Assembly: GCA_025362765.1 (NCBI GenBank)
Contig: JANYFI010000087.1
Location: forward strand, 1-5,881
Reading direction: 5' to 3'
Source of the DNA: Ferruginibacter sp.
GTDB taxonomy: Bacteria; Bacteroidota; Bacteroidia; Chitinophagales; Chitinophagaceae
Length of the DNA stretch: 5,881 nt
Shown: positions 5,062-5,881 of the stretch, piece by piece
Position numbering within the stretch: position 1 is the stretch's first letter
How the letters are laid out: each line of letters begins with the position of its first letter
The notes under the pieces: model-generated
Told to the model about the DNA's origin: nothing
Seen by the model: only the letters and a program-made list of their open reading frames with translations
Databases searched by the model: none
Made by a program: the position numbers and the translations under genes

Positions 5062-5881
5062 TTAAGTAGTAATTCTTTTTTTATGAATCCGTAGTTTGGA
5101 ATCTGTCTTTAACCTTGCAGCCTTAAACTTTTTTATGAAAAGAAGTGGCTTCAGCGAGGTATTACCATTGTTATTTTTCAGTTTGAAGTAATAGGTATTG
5201 CGTTGTTTTTTGCCTGATTGCTCTTCTTCTATCTTTACCAGCAAAGATGATTGTGAGCTGTCTTTTTCTTTATTTGAAACAGTCGTCAGTAGTTCGTGGC
5301 CCAGCTTAGTGTTGTCAGGTAATGCATCTTCATTCACCACTGCCTCAACGAAGTCATCACTTCCAGTTACTGTAGGCTGCTTTTGTACAACCTGCTTTTT
5401 GTTGGTGGTTATTTTAGGGCTTCTGGCTGCTGTAGAAATCTTATCAGTAGCCATCACGGCACCATACTCTTTCATTACACCTGCAATGTCCTCTGTGCTT
5501 TCTTTAGTTATCACAATAGGGCTGCCAACAACAACGTCAGTCATTTTATTAAGGTTAACGTGCTGAAACTTATTGGCTGTAAAAGCGGGGAAAAGATATA
5601 AGCCGGTAAATAACAATACAATAAAACCATAGAATCGACATTTTTGAAACCTGCTGTCAGTAATTCCTGGGTCCGGGGTTACCATTAGCCGCCTGATGCG
5701 CTGCAATAACATTTTTTTATTGCTGGTTGCCGCCATCGCCAATAGCAATTGCAGTTGTCGTTGTTCTTCCAGTATCAATAATGCTTTTGCATATTCCAGC
5801 GGATTAAAGCGAAAATTAAGCACCCAGTCGTCACAGCAATTTTCCCTTTCTTTTTTTGCAATGTTATTCAATAAATGAATG
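5062..5881 (-). CDS. M56-family (BlaR1-like) membrane peptidase, C-terminal part
   Basis: The gene is cut by the right edge: the frame stays open through 5881 and there is no true start, only a TTG at 5869-5871. About 272 residues are visible. E-R-E-N-C-C-D-D (C-C-D-D encoded at 5827-5838) is the conserved segment that follows the HExxH zinc-protease site in M56 proteins; the HExxH itself would lie beyond the edge. P-L-E-Y-A-K-A-L-L-I-L-E-E and N-K-K-M-L-L-Q-R-I-R-R-L-M are the usual next motifs. A transmembrane helix follows (FYGFIVLLFTGLYLFPAF, about 5578-5637), then a Lys/Asn/Thr-rich tail of about 170 residues with no recognisable penicillin-binding or TonB domain. BlaR1-type proteins sense a signal and cleave a BlaI-type repressor; any blaI partner would be upstream, outside the window. 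The signal for this one is unknown. Confidence 0.82.
   Translation of the reverse strand, partial: IHLLNNIAKKERENCCDDWVLNFRFNPLEYAKALLILEEQRQLQLLLAMAATSNKKMLLQRIRRLMVTPDPGITDSRFQKCRFYGFIVLLFTGLYLFPAFTANKFQHVNLNKMTDVVVGSPIVITKESTEDIAGVMKEYGAVMATDKISTAARSPKITTNKKQVVQKQPTVTGSDDFVEAVVNEDALPDNTKLGHELLTTVSNKEKDSSQSSLLVKIEEEQSGKKQRNTYYFKLKNNNGNTSLKPLLFIKKFKAARLKTDSKLRIHKKRITT

Noticed and set aside
5014..5097. 27-codon + strand ORF starting in the terminator T-tract
   Set aside because: It starts immediately after a strong + terminator and runs antisense into the end of the M56 gene; no expression signal supports it.

Overview
The window looks like chromosome from a member of the Bacteroidota, most likely a Chitinophagaceae-type soil or freshwater bacterium. 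This rests on the protein styles (a PyrE with an R-P-K-P-K-D-H-G loop, an M56/BlaR1-type peptidase with an E-N-C-C-D-D motif, a small secreted HMA protein, an LEA14-type lipoprotein), the lack of Shine-Dalgarno sequences in front of starts, promoter-like boxes close to the Bacteroidota TAnnTTTG type, and AT-rich spacers. The lineage is inferred; there is no rRNA or other marker here.

Layout: 1-226 is an AT-rich leader with a degenerate 7-base tandem repeat and a candidate promoter. 227-1157 (+) holds coaD (phosphopantetheine adenylyltransferase, CoA synthesis) followed closely by a hotdog thioesterase resembling MenI/YdiI (DHNA-CoA hydrolase, menaquinone synthesis). 1223-1855 (-) is a NUDIX hydrolase that converges on the thioesterase and is divergent from pyrE. 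1947-2973 (+) holds pyrE (orotate phosphoribosyltransferase) and a small exported heavy-metal-associated-domain protein, closed by a clear intrinsic terminator at 2995-3017. 3022-3483 (-) is an LEA14-like lipoprotein that converges on that terminator.

The stretch 3484-5061 holds no recognisable gene. Most of it is very AT-rich, in contrast to the tightly packed genes on its left. It contains a three-part AGCT symmetry element just upstream of the lipoprotein gene, a GC-rich long-range inverted repeat, and at its right end (about 4901-5013) a run of hairpins ending in a textbook + strand terminator with no protein gene ahead of it. That last element is the best candidate here for an undescribed small RNA. 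From 5062 to the right edge is the C-terminal part of a minus-strand M56-family (BlaR1-like) membrane peptidase, cut off by the window.

The left half is mostly housekeeping metabolism: CoA supply, a CoA-thioester hydrolase, nucleotide clean-up and pyrimidine synthesis. The right edge is signalling or antibiotic-response-like. No CRISPR array, insertion sequence, tRNA, rRNA or phage gene was recognised.
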